A model generated the notes under the pieces. That model searched no databases. It was given only the letters and a program-made list of their open reading frames with translations, and was not told where the DNA came from. Position numbers and translations under genes: made by a program. Positions 39,155 through 45,401 of a stretch of DNA of 48,990 nucleotides are shown piece after piece. Each line of letters begins with the position of its first letter. Position 1 is the first letter of the stretch. Source of the DNA: a virus; the IMG/VR virus record IMGVR_UViG_3300032287_003534, positions 1 through 48,990 of that record, one strand, 5' to 3'.

Positions 39155-39178
39155 TGCGCCGCGCCATCGTCTGACCGC

Positions 39179-39207
39179 TTGACCGGCGGTGCGGCGTGGG
39201 GTAGGCT
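39179..39207 (+). promoter_or_regulatory. Promoter of small RNA 2
   Basis: TTGACC (39179-39184), 17 bp, TAGGCT (39202-39207). The strongest of the three by match to consensus, with GC before TTGAC as in the control region at 45242-45390. Confidence 0.65.
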
Positions 39208-39213
39208 GCCTGT

Positions 39214-39313
39214 GCGGCGCCCCACGTCGCGATGGTCGCTCTGGTCTGGTGATCCCTCCTCCTCCTGTCTGCAGTCCGCCCCCGCCGGTTTCGCGCCGGC
39301 GGGGGTCCGTCTT
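39214..39313 (+). ncRNA. Predicted small RNA 2, anti-Shine-Dalgarno type
   Basis: About 100 nt. It has a small GCGA-TGG-TCGC hairpin, a pyrimidine-rich stretch with CCTCCTCCTCCTGTCTGC, then a terminator. Bases 39262-39276 are complementary at 14 of 15 positions to the ribosome site of the mRNA for gene 41231-41473 and at 13 of 15 to that of gene 34949-35455. A trans-acting silencer of early translation is the favoured guess. Confidence 0.55.
39279..39313 (+). terminator. Intrinsic terminator of small RNA 2
   Basis: CCCCCGCCGG (39279-39288) pairs with CCGGCGGGGG (39296-39305), loop TTTCGCG, then TCCGTCTTT. The T-run overlaps the next promoter's -35. Confidence 0.75.
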
Positions 39314-39341
39314 TGCGGGTGTGGGATGCATGGGGTAGGCT
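39313..39341 (+). promoter_or_regulatory. Promoter of small RNA 3
   Basis: TTGCGG (39313-39318), 17 bp, TAGGCT (39336-39341). Confidence 0.6.
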
Positions 39342-39347
39342 GCGGGG

Positions 39348-39412
39348 CACCACGCCGGGGAGAGCATCCCCGGCCCGACGGCTGCCCGGGGCGACTCGGG
39401 CGGCCGTCTTCT
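39348..39412 (+). ncRNA. Predicted small RNA 3
   Basis: About 65 nt, almost fully structured: hairpin GCCGGGG/CCCCGGC with an AGAGCAT loop (39354-39374), then the terminator hairpin. The loop and closing pairs GG-AGAGC recall the AGAGCC loop of the start-codon hairpins of three late genes, so it might compete for the same binding protein. Confidence 0.5.
39377..39412 (+). terminator. Intrinsic terminator of small RNA 3
   Basis: GACGGCTGCCCG (39377-39388) pairs with CGGGCGGCCGTC (39397-39408) with one T-G pair, then TTCT. The U-run is short. Confidence 0.6.
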
Positions 39413-39442
39413 GTGGTGGGGGCGTGGTAGGCGGACGAAACA

Positions 39443-39464
39443 AAGGCGCCCGCGGGGGCGCCTT
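39443..39464 (-). terminator. Terminator of the methyltransferase operon
   Basis: On the minus strand AAGGCGCC/GGCGCCTT with one more C-G pair, then TTTGTTT, 22 bases past the stop. It can also act weakly on plus-strand read-through. Confidence 0.75.
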
Positions 39465-39485
39465 GTTGCAGGATGGGGGCTTGGT

Positions 39486-40787
39486 TTAGAACAAGCGGCC
39501 TTGGGTTGGGGGCACCCAAGCCGGGGGCCGGTTCAAGGTGACCCACTCCTCCTGCTGCTTGCTGAAAGTGCGCTTCTGCCCGACCCTCTCCCCGTCGATG
39601 CGCACCGCGTGCCACCCCTCGGCGACCAGCTCGGGGATCGCCTCCGCCTCGCTGATCGCGACCGTGGCCCCAGCGGCGGCCCAGCGGCGGGCGATGGTGA
39701 CCTGCTCGGCCCGCGGTAGCAGATTGGCGTACTGCGTGGTGTTTTCGTAAGGCCCATCCATGTAGGCCACGGTGCCGGGCGGGAGCGCGGGCGGGTCGAT
39801 GTCGCGGGCGTCGGGGTGGATGAGGGCGGGGACGTCGCCGGGCGCCGCATCAAACCGGGCGCCGATCTTGTCCGGCGTCTGCGGCACCCAGACGCCGCTC
39901 GCCCCGCGCCGATCTGTGAAGGCGCGCCCCAGGGCTACGACATCATTGAACGCTGCGAACGGCTCCCGGCCCGGTTGAGTCCACTTCTGGCCGATAGCCC
40001 ACCTCGCCACCTCCCTCGGGTCCACCTCGCGGGCGTCGGGCACCACCACCGCGGGCACGTCGCCGGGCGCTGCCTCCATGCCCTCGGCGGTGCGCTCCGG
40101 GGGCGAGCAGAACGCCGCGCCGCCGAAGGTGGCCCCGCCGTCGCCCGTGTTGATCCAGCGGCCTTCGGTGTCCGACCATGCGGTGTTGATCAGCCGGTTC
40201 GACGCCGTGATCTGCGCCCAGCGCGCCACCTCGCGCGGGTCGATGTGCCGGGCGTCGGGGGTGATGGTGGCCTCGGGCATGACCGGCGCGGCGGCCCACC
40301 TCGAGGCCAGCATGTCGGCGGTGTCGCCGTGCCCCTCGCCGCTACCGCTGCCCGTGCGGGCCTCCGCGAAGCCGGACTCGGGCGAGCCCCGTCGGTAAGC
40401 CCACTGGCCGGTGATGACGGCCCGCGCCACCTCCCCCGCGTCCACCTCCCCCTCCGGCAACTTCGGCGGCCCCTCCGCGCGCAGGCGCTCCCACAACGCG
40501 CGCGGGTCTTCGGCGGCCCACCCGCGGATGATGGCGGCGGCGGCGCGGGCGAGCGGGGCTGAGCGGTAGGCATGGAGGAGGAGCCGCACGCCGGGGTCGG
40601 GCTCGCACCACAGGTAGGCGGCGGCGCGCTGACCGGGGCGGAGGCCGAGGATGCGCAGGATGGCGTCGGCGTAGCCACTTTTCGAGCCCATCCGGCTGAC
40701 AGGGGGCTTGGCGCCGTCGCGGTGAAGCCGCAGACTGAGGGCGGCGGTGCCGGCGCAGAGTTCGACGAAGAGCGGGATCGGCGTCAC
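39486..40787 (-). CDS. DNA adenine methyltransferase-like protein with repeated insert
   Basis: A 433-residue protein. Motif I FVELCAGTA at 7-15 and MGSKSGYADAIL at 33-44 (SAM site) and a motif IV-like DGPY at 344-347 in VAYMDGPYENTTQYAN resemble D12-class N6-adenine methyltransferases. Unusual: canonical DPPY is DGPY. Also unusual is a long insert with four related units, EVDAGEVARA (114), HIDPREVARW (181), EVDPREVARW (254) and DIDPPALPPG (329), where the target-recognition region is expected. It ends in QGRLF, a possible clamp-binding motif. GTG start overlaps the upstream stop. Confidence 0.65.
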   Translation of the reverse strand: MTPIPLFVELCAGTAALSLRLHRDGAKPPVSRMGSKSGYADAILRILGLRPGQRAAAYLWCEPDPGVRLLLHAYRSAPLARAAAAIIRGWAAEDPRALWERLRAEGPPKLPEGEVDAGEVARAVITGQWAYRRGSPESGFAEARTGSGSGEGHGDTADMLASRWAAAPVMPEATITPDARHIDPREVARWAQITASNRLINTAWSDTEGRWINTGDGGATFGGAAFCSPPERTAEGMEAAPGDVPAVVVPDAREVDPREVARWAIGQKWTQPGREPFAAFNDVVALGRAFTDRRGASGVWVPQTPDKIGARFDAAPGDVPALIHPDARDIDPPALPPGTVAYMDGPYENTTQYANLLPRAEQVTIARRWAAAGATVAISEAEAIPELVAEGWHAVRIDGERVGQKRTFSKQQEEWVTLNRPPAWVPPTQGRLF

Positions 40788-40969
40788 GCCCTCACCTCCA
40801 CCGCCCGCCCCACGGCCCCGCAGGACGGCGCAGGGCGGCCTGTGCGGGTGTAGCCGGTCGGCAGGGCAGGGGCGGCGCGCGGCGTGGCCTGGGGGCGCGT
40901 GGCGGGGCCCAGGGCGTGCTCGGCGAGGGTGAGGAGGGCGTCGGCGAGGGCGAGGCGGAGGTCAAGCAT
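40784..40969 (-). CDS. Small protein, 61 aa
   Basis: N-terminal Leu-rich helix (MLDLRLALADALLTLAEHAL), then Pro/Ala/Thr-rich and Cys. ATG behind GAGGAG. Overlaps both neighbours, so it is translated with the methyltransferase. Unknown role. Confidence 0.5.
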   Translation of the reverse strand: MLDLRLALADALLTLAEHALGPATRPQATPRAAPALPTGYTRTGRPAPSCGAVGRAVEVRA

Positions 40970-41234
40970 CGCCGGACTCCTCTGGCGAGGGGTACAGGCG
41001 CAGCCATCGGCCCGCGGCGTGGTCGACGGCCTGACGCTCGCCGTAGGCGGAGCCGCCGCAGGTCAGGCGGCAGCAGGTCAGCGTGGCCTCGAAGATCGCG
41101 ACCCGGGTGCCGCAGTCCTCGGGGCGGAGTCGGTCAGTCCGCAGGGTGGGCGCCCCGCCGCACCGGGGGCAGCGGAGGCCGGCGGTGGGCGGGGCGTCGG
41201 GGGTATCGAGGCGGTCGTGGTGGTCGCGGGTCAT
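40962..41234 (-). CDS. Zinc ribbon protein, 90 aa
   Basis: ATG 41234 overlaps the upstream stop. CPRCGG near residue 20 and CC-x4-CGG near 52 could bind one zinc as a ribbon. C-terminus AVDHAAGRWLRLYPSPEESGDA. Possibly nucleic-acid or protein binding; function unknown. Confidence 0.55.
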   Translation of the reverse strand: MTRDHHDRLDTPDAPPTAGLRCPRCGGAPTLRTDRLRPEDCGTRVAIFEATLTCCRLTCGGSAYGERQAVDHAAGRWLRLYPSPEESGDA

Positions 41235-41473
41235 GCGGGGTCCTTTGCGGCGAGGCGGTCCTGCCAGCGGCGGATGGCTGCGGCGACAGCGTCGCCAGCC
41301 TCTGGGCCGGTGCCCGACAGACTGCGGTTGCAGGCCGGGCAGCCGATGACTGCTTTCCAGCGGGCGGTGTCGTTGATGATGCCGATGTCGCGCTCGGTGC
41401 GGCGGTTGAGCCTCAGCGGGCCGAAGCAGCGGTCGCAGACGATGGCGTTTCCGGTGGGGAGGTTGTCGGTCAT
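41231..41473 (-). CDS. Small zinc-finger protein, 80 aa
   Basis: CDRCFG at about 13-18 and CPACNRS at about 45-51 form two Cys pairs; the region between contains RTERDIGIINDTARWKAVIG. The layout resembles phage proteins with Lar/restriction-alleviation-type zinc folds, but that is tentative. Its ribosome site GCAGACAGGAG is the best match to predicted small RNA 2. Confidence 0.55.
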   Translation of the reverse strand: MTDNLPTGNAIVCDRCFGPLRLNRRTERDIGIINDTARWKAVIGCPACNRSLSGTGPEAGDAVAAAIRRWQDRLAAKDPA

Positions 41474-41496
41474 GCGGGCTCCTGTCTGCGGTCAGG

Positions 41497-41970
41497 TCAG
41501 AAGGGCAATCCATCGTCGCCGTAGTCATCGGCCGGCGCGCTGGGCTTGGCGGTGGCGCGCTGCGGGGGCGCTGAGGTCCGGCCGCCGTCGTCGCGGGCCG
41601 GGGCGCGGCTCGGGGCGGTGGTCTGGCCCTGCGCGTCGTCGCGGGCGCCGCCCAAGAGGCGGATCTCGCCGGCGATGATCTCGGTCGACCAGCGCTTCTG
41701 GCCGTCCTTGTCGGTGTACTCGCGGGTTTGGATGCGACCCTCGACGTAGAGCTGCTTGCCCTTCTTGCCGAAGCGGTCCATCAGCTCGGCGAGCTTGCCG
41801 AAGCAGACGACGGAGTGCCATTCGGTGTGGTCGGTCCACTCGCCGGACGAGCTCTTCTGGCGGTCGGTGGTGGCGAGGCGCAGGCTGGCGACTTGGGTGC
41901 CGCCGGCGGTGTTGCGGATCTCGGCGTCGCGGCCGAGGTTGCCGATGAGGGTGACTTTGTTGACGGTCAT
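41497..41970 (-). CDS. ssb: Single-stranded DNA-binding protein
   Basis: A 157-residue SSB. The OB-fold starts MTVNKVTLIGNLGRDAEIRNT and contains WHSVVCFGKLAELMDRFGKKGKQLYVEGRIQTREYTDKDGQKRWSTEIIA, all typical. The linker is Pro/Ala/Asp-rich and the C-terminus is DDGLPF, the acidic tip that recruits replication and repair partners. It is complete. The ATG overlaps the stop of the neighbouring gene. It should serve replication and RecT-type recombination. Confidence 0.93.
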   Translation of the reverse strand: MTVNKVTLIGNLGRDAEIRNTAGGTQVASLRLATTDRQKSSSGEWTDHTEWHSVVCFGKLAELMDRFGKKGKQLYVEGRIQTREYTDKDGQKRWSTEIIAGEIRLLGGARDDAQGQTTAPSRAPARDDGGRTSAPPQRATAKPSAPADDYGDDGLPF

Positions 41971-42311
41971 GAGGGCTCCGTGGGGTTGCGGTCGGCGGTC
42001 AGGCCGTGGTGGGCGCGGTAGGCGGCGGCTTCGAGGTCGCCGAGGTCGGCGATGACGCGGGCGATCTCGGCGTTGAGCGACGCGGGCCAGCGCTTGCCGC
42101 GCCAGCCGAAGCGGGCCGGTTCGCGGAAGGCGTCGAGCCAGTCGCAGCCGTAGGAGGTGAGGGGGCGGGTCAGGTAGGCGTAGCCGGCCGGGTGGATCTC
42201 GCGGAGGTGGTCGAGGTAGGGCCGCAGGGCGGCGCGGACCTGATCACCGGTGGCGCGCTCGATGGCGGCGGCTTCGGTGTGGTCGGTGTTGTCGGCGGGG
42301 TCCGGTGGCAT
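41967..42311 (-). CDS. Unknown protein upstream of ssb, 114 aa
   Basis: Begins MPPDPADNTDHTEAAAIERATGDQVRAALRPYLDHLREIHPAGYAYLTRP and contains YGCDWLDAFREPARFGWRGKRWP. First gene from the promoter at 42344; ribosome site GGAGCCCCG. Family not recognised. Confidence 0.55.
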   Translation of the reverse strand: MPPDPADNTDHTEAAAIERATGDQVRAALRPYLDHLREIHPAGYAYLTRPLTSYGCDWLDAFREPARFGWRGKRWPASLNAEIARVIADLGDLEAAAYRAHHGLTADRNPTEPS

Positions 42312-42343
42312 CGGGGCTCCTTGCGCCGGTGGGGCGCGTGGGG

Positions 42344-42372
42344 AGGGTATCGCGGGCGGGCGAGGGGTGCAA
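42344..42372 (-). promoter_or_regulatory. Promoter for ssb-methyltransferase operon
   Basis: CTATTGCAC with -35 TTGCAC (42372-42367), 17 bp, TACCCT (42349-42344). Start near 42337. No ACTTTCTT box upstream; a strong terminator lies just before it. Confidence 0.7.
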
Positions 42373-42387
42373 TAGGTGGGGGGCACA

Positions 42388-42420
42388 AAGGCGCGCCAGC
42401 GGGTGAGGCTGGCGCGCCTT
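42388..42420 (-). terminator. Strong terminator between helicase and ssb operons
   Basis: A perfect 13-bp stem, AAGGCGCGCCAGC with GCTGGCGCGCCTT, seven-base loop, followed on the minus strand by TTTGTG. It separates the two minus-strand transcription units. Confidence 0.8.
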
Positions 42421-42435
42421 GGGGTGGAGGGGTGG

Positions 42436-42786
42436 TCAGAACGGCGCGGCGAAGGGGTTGGCGCCGGCGCGCTCGGTGAAGAGGGCGCGCACGGCGATCG
42501 CATCGTCGAAGAGGGGCCAGCCTGCTTCGGTGAGGTTGCGGTACTCCTCCGCTGCAGCGAAGAGGCCCGGGTGCCGGTCGAGGGTGCGGCGCACGATGGC
42601 GGGCAGGTCAGGGTCGCAGTCGGCGTCGAGCAAGAACGGCTCGGCGAGCGCCCAGGCGTCGAGCACGTCTTGGATCGGCGACAGGGCGCCGGTGGTTGGG
42701 TCGGCGCAGGTCGTCACTGCGCCCTCAAGATGGCAGAGGATGTCGTAGAGATCGGCATTGCTGACAGGCTCGGTGTGCTTGGTCAT
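42436..42786 (-). CDS. Unknown acidic protein after the helicase
   Basis: A 116-residue protein, ATG 42786 overlapping the helicase stop (ATGA). Acidic and helical (MTKHTEPVSNADLYDILCHLEGAVTTCADP) with a short C-terminal GANPFAAPF. Perhaps a helicase or replication accessory by position. Confidence 0.5.
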   Translation of the reverse strand: MTKHTEPVSNADLYDILCHLEGAVTTCADPTTGALSPIQDVLDAWALAEPFLLDADCDPDLPAIVRRTLDRHPGLFAAAEEYRNLTEAGWPLFDDAIAVRALFTERAGANPFAAPF

Positions 42787-44396
42787 GCGGGCTCCTGTTG
42801 GCTGCGGGCGCGCAGCTCGGCGGCGGTGAGGGGATCGATGGCGGGCGGGAAGGCGGGACGTGGATCGGGCCACTCCCAGCGCGGGGCGCCGGCCCAGGTG
42901 CCTTTGGCTTGGAAGTGCTCACGGGCGGCGGCGCGGGCCTCGGCGCTCTCGTCGTTGGCCCAGAGCAGCAGGTCAATCAGCAGGGTCGCTTGGTGGCGCG
43001 ACAGGGCTCGGCGAGCGACGGCGGCGCGCACCCGGTCGCGCGTCTCCTTGCACGGGTAGAACCGCAGGGGGCCGCGCTTGCCGTCAACGAGCTTCTCCAA
43101 GCGGCCCCATTGTGGGCCTGTCGCGGTCGGCGGGGCGGCAGCGCCCAAGCCGGTCAGGGCGGTCGCGAGGTAGGGGCGCCGCATCGTGTCGGTGTTGAGT
43201 GCGGGCAGGGCCGGGTCGATGGCCTCGCGCAGCCAATCATCCACCGGCATCGTTTTGACAGCGTTCTTGCCTGCCTTCTCGGCGCGGTCGGTCAGTGCGC
43301 CGCGTTCGGTGGACTCGGTGGCGGTCGGCGGCTCGACCACGTCGCCCAGCGCATCAGCGTGGTCGAGGCCCCACTTGCTCATCAGTGCCAGCGGGTCGAA
43401 GATCACGCCCTCGCGCTTGCCGGTCTTGGGATCGGAGCGCAGCACGCGGCCGACCTCTTGCACGAAACGGACCTTGGCACCGACGTTTCGGCGAAGGGCG
43501 AGGCCGCGCAGCCACGGGAAGTCGGCGCCCTCGCTGAGCATCGAGACGTGGACGAGGACGGCGAGCCGACCGGCGCGCAGGTCGTCGATACGACGGGCCT
43601 GCTCGGTCGCGCTGATCTGACTGTGGATCGAGGCGGCAGGCCAGCCTTCGCCGGTCAGGCGCAGCGCGAAGGCTTCGGCGTCTTCGATGGACGTGGCGTT
43701 GGTCAGCGTCGGGCCCGGCAAGCCATGTGCGCGGAACATCGCGATCAGGGCGTCATCCACGTCGGGCAGGTCGTCGTCGGGCCATTCAATGACGCGCCAC
43801 GGGACGATGACACCTTCGGCAACGCCGCGGCGCCAGTCGTAGCGGTACACGACCTCATCCCAAAGGGTCAGGCTTTCCCCGCGCTGGGAGCGGTAGGGGG
43901 TGGCTGTGACCGCGACCCGGAAGCGCGCAGCGATGCGCTCGATGCCCGCCTTGACCCCTTCACCTTCGGAGCCGTGGGCCTCGTCGACGAGCAGAAGATC
44001 GCAGGTCAGGGCCTTCTCTGCGAAGGCTTCGATCAGGCTGTCGAGGCTCGCATAGCAGGCGACGGTCGCCCGGCCGATCTTCTTGCGCGCGCCGTACCAC
44101 TGACCGGTGCCGGGGACGAAGAGGCCGATGGTCTCGGCAAGCTGCCGCACGAGGTTCTGGCGCGGGGTGAGGATGACGACGCGCAGCCCTTTGAGGCAGG
44201 CGGCGCGGCTCACCTCGGCGAGCAGGACGGACTTGCCAGCGCCCATGAAGGCGTGGATGACGGGGCGTTGACGCTTGGCGAGGGCGCGCCGGATGGCTTC
44301 GAGGGCCTCGGTCTGCCATGCGCGCAGAGGGAAGGGCGGGGCGTCAGGGATCGGGACCGCGGCGCCCGGGTTGCGAGGGCGGGCGGCGGCGTTCAC
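42783..44396 (-). CDS. SF2 DEAH-type helicase
   Basis: A 537-residue helicase. Q-like FPLRAWQTEALEAI at 22-36, Walker A MGAGKS at 51-56, motif Ia LTPRQNLVRQL, DEAH at 138-141 in LLLVDEAHG, motif III TATP at 164-167 and motif VI QEVGRVLR at 313-320. The C-terminal 200 residues carry RFYPCKETRDRVRAAV and helical segments, perhaps for DNA or partner binding. GTG start overlaps the HNH stop. Phage SF2 helicases of this type act in replication start or recombination. Confidence 0.88.
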   Translation of the reverse strand: MNAAARPRNPGAAVPIPDAPPFPLRAWQTEALEAIRRALAKRQRPVIHAFMGAGKSVLLAEVSRAACLKGLRVVILTPRQNLVRQLAETIGLFVPGTGQWYGARKKIGRATVACYASLDSLIEAFAEKALTCDLLLVDEAHGSEGEGVKAGIERIAARFRVAVTATPYRSQRGESLTLWDEVVYRYDWRRGVAEGVIVPWRVIEWPDDDLPDVDDALIAMFRAHGLPGPTLTNATSIEDAEAFALRLTGEGWPAASIHSQISATEQARRIDDLRAGRLAVLVHVSMLSEGADFPWLRGLALRRNVGAKVRFVQEVGRVLRSDPKTGKREGVIFDPLALMSKWGLDHADALGDVVEPPTATESTERGALTDRAEKAGKNAVKTMPVDDWLREAIDPALPALNTDTMRRPYLATALTGLGAAAPPTATGPQWGRLEKLVDGKRGPLRFYPCKETRDRVRAAVARRALSRHQATLLIDLLLWANDESAEARAAAREHFQAKGTWAGAPRWEWPDPRPAFPPAIDPLTAAELRARSQQEPA

Positions 44397-45112
44397 TCGG
44401 CACCGCCCGGATCGGCCGAGCCTGCGCCGCGCCGACGCTTGGTGGCCGCCTTGTGGCAGGGCTTGCACAGGGCTTGATAGGTGCCGGTGCGGATGAGGCC
44501 GGCAAAGAAGTCGAGCGGCTTGTGCGGGTGTGCGGCGAAGTGGTCGCGCAGGCGGTTGTTCTCACCGTAGCGCCAGCGGAAGCCCCACCAATCGGCCTCG
44601 GCCTCGGCGCCTCCGAGCTTGATCAGCAGCTCGTCAACCATCTCGGCGTGCTGCGGGGCGATGTGGTCGACCTCGTAGCCGGCAGACAGATCGGCGCCGC
44701 AGTCGGCCTCTTGGCAGACCTTCGGTGAGCCCAGGCCGGCGAAGACCTCGGCGCGCATGACGCTCCAGACGTCCCGCAGGGTCGCACCGATGAACGCACG
44801 GGGCGTCCGGTCAGTGAAGCGCGGCGACCGGTAGCAGCCGCCGATCCAAGCCATGCGGGCGAGCGGCTCGACGAAGCCCCGACCATCGGGCGGCAGGTCG
44901 TTGGGCTGCCACGCGAAGTGGTCGCAGGTCATGCCGCTCAGGATGGCGAGCGGGTGGCTGTTTTGGAAGGCCAACAGGTCAGGGTCGTCGCACCGGACAC
45001 TGGCGCGGTAGTGCGAGCCCCGAACGCTGAATGGCAGGGCGTCGTCAAGGATGACCTTGGCGCGCGCAAGAGTGATCGTCCCAGCCTTGCGGCTGGATGC
45101 CTTTGTTTTCAT
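44393..45112 (-). CDS. HNH endonuclease
   Basis: A 239-residue protein. The HNH core includes CQEADCG at 133-139, EVDHIAP at 147-153 with catalytic H150, an Asn-rich RYGENNRLRDHF near 181, and CKPCHKAATKR at 216-226. The two Cys pairs would hold a structural zinc. It might nick DNA in replication or packaging, or be a homing enzyme; its place first in the helicase operon favours a phage replication role. No ribosome site is strong: TGGTAGCAATG-like GGGGTAGCA precedes the ATG. Confidence 0.8.
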   Translation of the reverse strand: MKTKASSRKAGTITLARAKVILDDALPFSVRGSHYRASVRCDDPDLLAFQNSHPLAILSGMTCDHFAWQPNDLPPDGRGFVEPLARMAWIGGCYRSPRFTDRTPRAFIGATLRDVWSVMRAEVFAGLGSPKVCQEADCGADLSAGYEVDHIAPQHAEMVDELLIKLGGAEAEADWWGFRWRYGENNRLRDHFAAHPHKPLDFFAGLIRTGTYQALCKPCHKAATKRRRGAGSADPGGAE

Positions 45113-45241
45113 TGCTACCCCTTACCTGCGCCGCCGCCTGCCCGGCCCGCCCCCTTTCACACGAGCTGGCCGGCTCGCGGGCGGCTCAGGGCCGCGGGGG
45201 CGGGGTGCCCAGAGGGGCACGGGCGGGGTAGCGCCGCCTGC

Positions 45242-45270
45242 AGGGTAGCGCGCCGCCGGCTGGGCGTCAA
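45242..45270 (-). promoter_or_regulatory. Promoter for HNH-helicase operon
   Basis: GCTTGACG with -35 TTGACG (45270-45265), 17 bp, TACCCT (45247-45242). Start near 45236, leaving a leader of about 125 nt with GC-rich inverted repeats (for example GGGGCACGGGCGGG-type tracts). Confidence 0.65.
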
Positions 45271-45385
45271 GCGGGCGCCGCGGGGGGTGGCCGGGTGGTT
45301 GAGCGGCGCCGCTTGACCTTCGGTGCGCACGGGGGTAGCCTGTCAAGCGCGCCGCTCGGGATTGGCCTCCCGGTCAAGCGGCGCG
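45266..45385 (+). repeat. Four GTCAAGCG-type repeats in the divergent control region
   Basis: GTCAAGCGGGCGC (45266), GTCAAGCGCGCCG (45342) and GTCAAGCGGCGCG (45373) are direct copies; CGGCGCCGCTTGAC (45304-45317) is an inverted copy. Each contains TTGAC on one strand, so the repeats coincide with -35 elements. They look like operators for a regulator of the divergent primase and helicase operons. Confidence 0.55.
45313..45341 (+). promoter_or_regulatory. Promoter for primase-helicase operon
   Basis: GCTTGACC with -35 TTGACC (45313-45318), 17 bp, TAGCCT (45336-45341). Start near 45348, leader about 54 nt, ending in AAGGGGTAGCAATG. Confidence 0.7.
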
Positions 45386-45401
45386 CTGGGAAGGGGTAGC
45401 A

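Noticed and set aside
39121-39615. Minus-strand frame across the small RNA array
   Set aside because: It crosses three terminator hairpins, runs into the methyltransferase gene in another frame, and has Pro/Arg-rich shadow composition.
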